A stretch of 12,869 bases of DNA from assembly GCA_005877365.1 (NCBI GenBank), contig VBPP01000014.1:1-12869 (forward strand). The letters are read 5' to 3'. This document shows positions 12,362 to 12,869 of this stretch, piece after piece (the first letter of the stretch is position 1; each line of letters starts with the position of its first letter). The position numbers and the translations under genes are program-made. The notes beneath the pieces were generated by a model. That model did no database searches. It was not told the DNA's origin and saw nothing but the letters and a program-made list of their open reading frames with translations. This DNA comes from Nitrososphaerota archaeon (GTDB taxonomy: Archaea; Thermoproteota; Nitrososphaeria; Nitrososphaerales; Gagatemarchaeaceae).

Positions 12362-12869
12362 ATGAGCCCGACACGTCGTCGTGGTGAAAGGGCAATTTCT
12401 GCGATTGTAGCCGCCGTTATCATCGTTGTGATCATCGCCGCAGCGGCAGCGTCGTACTTCTTGCTGGCCCCGACCTCGCAGGGGAATCAAGCGACCACTC
12501 CCCCGAAGACCGTCGAAGTTGTTTTCGGGGCGACGCTTTCAATGACAGGTCAGTTGCAGGCTTTTGGGCAGGAGCAGAACTGGACACTGTCATACGCAGT
12601 TCAGTCGATCAACGACCTTGGGGGGATTCCGCTGAGCGACGGGACTAGAGGGATTGTCAAGCTGGTGGTTCTGGATGACAAGACTGACCCGAGCATAGCC
12701 CAATCAAATTTGCAGACCCTTGTCTCTCAGTACCATGCGCAAGTGATCATGGGTGAACTCGGCGGAGTTCAGGATTCCGTGGCGCAGCAGTTCGCGTCGA
12801 GAAATCAAATTCCGTACATCGGACCGGTGTATACCTCAGTCGCAAAGACTTGCGCGGATTGTTCCAACG
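12362..12869 (+). CDS. ABC transporter substrate-binding protein, branched-chain amino acid (LivK) type, partial
   Basis: The frame is open from ATG 12362 to the window end (169 codons, 3' end missing). It starts with a basic MSPTRRRGER and one hydrophobic segment at about 13-35 (AIVAAVIIVVIIAAAAASYF), then a Gln/Thr/Pro linker. The binding domain follows: VVFGATLSMTGQLQAFGQEQ (first strand and ligand loop), INDLGGIPL, IVKLVVLDDKTDPSIAQSNL, and QVIMGELGGVQDS with ASRNQIPYIGP. This is the fold type I pattern of extracellular receptors for Leu/Ile/Val, amides, urea or aromatic acids. The membrane anchor replaces the lipobox of bacterial relatives. Permease and ATPase genes would be expected downstream. 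Two cysteines (TCADC) near the cut end are unusual. Confidence 0.88.
   Translation, partial: MSPTRRRGERAISAIVAAVIIVVIIAAAAASYFLLAPTSQGNQATTPPKTVEVVFGATLSMTGQLQAFGQEQNWTLSYAVQSINDLGGIPLSDGTRGIVKLVVLDDKTDPSIAQSNLQTLVSQYHAQVIMGELGGVQDSVAQQFASRNQIPYIGPVYTSVAKTCADCSN

Overview
The window reads as chromosomal DNA of an archaeon, moderately GC-rich, possibly of the Thaumarchaeota/TACK side, though lineage cannot be fixed from sequence alone. The archaeal signs are TATA-like boxes lying 26-31 nt upstream of several start codons (leaderless genes), a tRNA whose interruptions fit bulge-helix-bulge introns, an F420-type flavin oxidoreductase family member, and a CARF-winged-helix regulator.

Left part (1-794): a two-CBS-domain protein on the minus strand, then an intergenic stretch with a weak small ORF and a degenerate copy of the 5' end of a tRNA-Phe gene (about 741-765).

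Centre (795-5800): a membrane-anchored or secreted protein built from two copies of one domain; a DsbA-like thiol oxidoreductase directly followed by a small multi-pass membrane protein with a Cys-Pro-Cys motif; a relic of an IS200/IS605-type tnpB element fused in frame to that membrane protein; a CARF-wHTH regulator on the opposite strand; thioredoxin; an OsmC-like protein; and a tiny two-finger C2H2 protein followed by a hairpin/T-run terminator. Much of this block concerns thiol redox chemistry. It lies between the tRNA-Phe fragment and the complete tRNA-Phe gene, which are direct repeats, so it may be an old integrated or duplicated segment.

tRNA-Phe (5893-6014): it can be read as a standard 74-nt tRNA-Phe(GAA) only if three short introns (15, 17 and 16 nt) are removed, two of them in the D arm. 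The D-loop intron has an exact 3-nt bulge / 4-bp helix / 3-nt bulge geometry. With the partial copy at 741, this is the most unusual feature here.

Right part (6015-12869): a possible leaderless microprotein; a large secreted alkaline-phosphatase-superfamily hydrolase with a Ser-Asn-Glu/Asp-Gly repeat inserted beside a metal-site motif; an LLM-class flavin/F420 oxidoreductase; a large molybdopterin hydroxylase subunit of the xanthine dehydrogenase / CoxL family without its small and medium subunits nearby; and the 5' part of a branched-chain-amino-acid-type ABC substrate-binding protein cut by the window end. These last three are compatible with uptake and oxidation of small organic compounds, but no pathway can be named.
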